This document shows positions 5,596 through 5,706 of a stretch of 5,706 nucleotides of DNA, piece by piece. Position 1 is the first letter of the stretch, and the number at the start of each line of letters is the position of its first letter. A model generated the notes under the pieces. The model saw only the letters and a list, made by a program, of their open reading frames with translations. It made no database searches and had not been told where the DNA came from. The position numbers were made by a program, and so were the translations under genes. The stretch comes from Acidobacteriota bacterium (GTDB taxonomy: Bacteria; Acidobacteriota; Terriglobia; Acidiferrales; UBA7541), in assembly GCA_003133505.1 (NCBI GenBank), contig PKXT01000282.1, forward strand, positions 240 to 5,945, written 5' to 3'.

Positions 5596-5706
5596 ATGTC
5601 CAAAGTCCCAGATTTTCACTCAAAGAACCAAAATCACTACCACAACAATGATAAGTGCGGCCCCGGTGCCGAAATTCCCTCGTATGACCGCGTGCCCGGC
5701 AATGGG
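5596..5706 (+). CDS. Small protein of unknown function, 5' end only (partial)
   Basis: The first 37 codons are present and open to the right edge. The ATG at 5596 follows the previous stop by two bases and has AGGAG (5582-5586) nine bases upstream, so it belongs to the same operon. The start is polar and rich in His and Asn (FHSKNQNHYHNNDKC), followed by GPGAEIPSYDRVPGNG. One Cys and several His residues are visible. Small proteins with a similar His/Asn, CGPG-x-EIP and R-x-PG-x-G arrangement often continue into a CxxC zinc site, but that part is outside the window. It is too polar for a signal peptide. Function unknown. Confidence 0.7.
   Translation, partial: MSKVPDFHSKNQNHYHNNDKCGPGAEIPSYDRVPGNG

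Noticed and set aside
1..5706. tRNA or rRNA genes
   Set aside because: No cloverleaf with a T-loop GTTCGANTC context or rRNA-like stretch was recognised. GTTCGAT occurrences near 3334 and 4876 lack the surrounding stems.

Overview
The window looks like a chromosomal piece of a Gram-negative, probably acidobacterial bacterium joined to a short accessory segment. The acidobacterial assignment is an inference. It rests on the style of the PilT homologue, on the secreted helical-repeat protein that resembles the N-terminus of acidobacterial cell-wall amidases, and on the recX-alaS neighbourhood. It was not tested by any search.

Left and centre (1 to about 4960), all on the minus strand. Read in the direction of transcription, the order is a damaged pilT (twitching-motility ATPase), recX (RecA regulator), alaS (alanyl-tRNA synthetase, complete, 906 aa), then the first 115 codons of an exported protein that runs off the left edge. 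alaS and recX look intact. alaS has a plausible extended -10 promoter and a 13-bp palindrome in its leader.

The pilT copy is broken in three visible ways. About 100 N-terminal codons are missing at its right-hand end. The Walker-B-adjacent R-x-D-P-D segment is short by two residues. An in-frame TAA interrupts the C-terminus, after which 50 well-conserved codons continue to a TGA.

Junction (about 4960 to 5045). The pilT similarity ends next to two copies of a 22-bp direct repeat with a 25-bp period. These lie inside a 61-bp stretch bounded by perfect 8-bp inverted repeats. The arrangement resembles the end of an IS21-type insertion sequence, but no transposase is visible.

Right (5045 to 5706), plus strand. 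Three small, tightly packed genes follow: a basic 88-aa protein with a GGxKGGKARA motif, a 77-aa CxC/CxxC putative zinc-ribbon protein, and the start of a third small protein cut by the window edge. The first has a good promoter placed so that transcription would begin at its ATG (a leaderless mRNA). The second and third have strong Shine-Dalgarno sites at 9-nt spacing. GTGGGT repeats sit just upstream of the promoter. This looks like a small regulated operon in a mobile or recently inserted segment. Its function is unknown, and it is the part of the window most likely to be undescribed.
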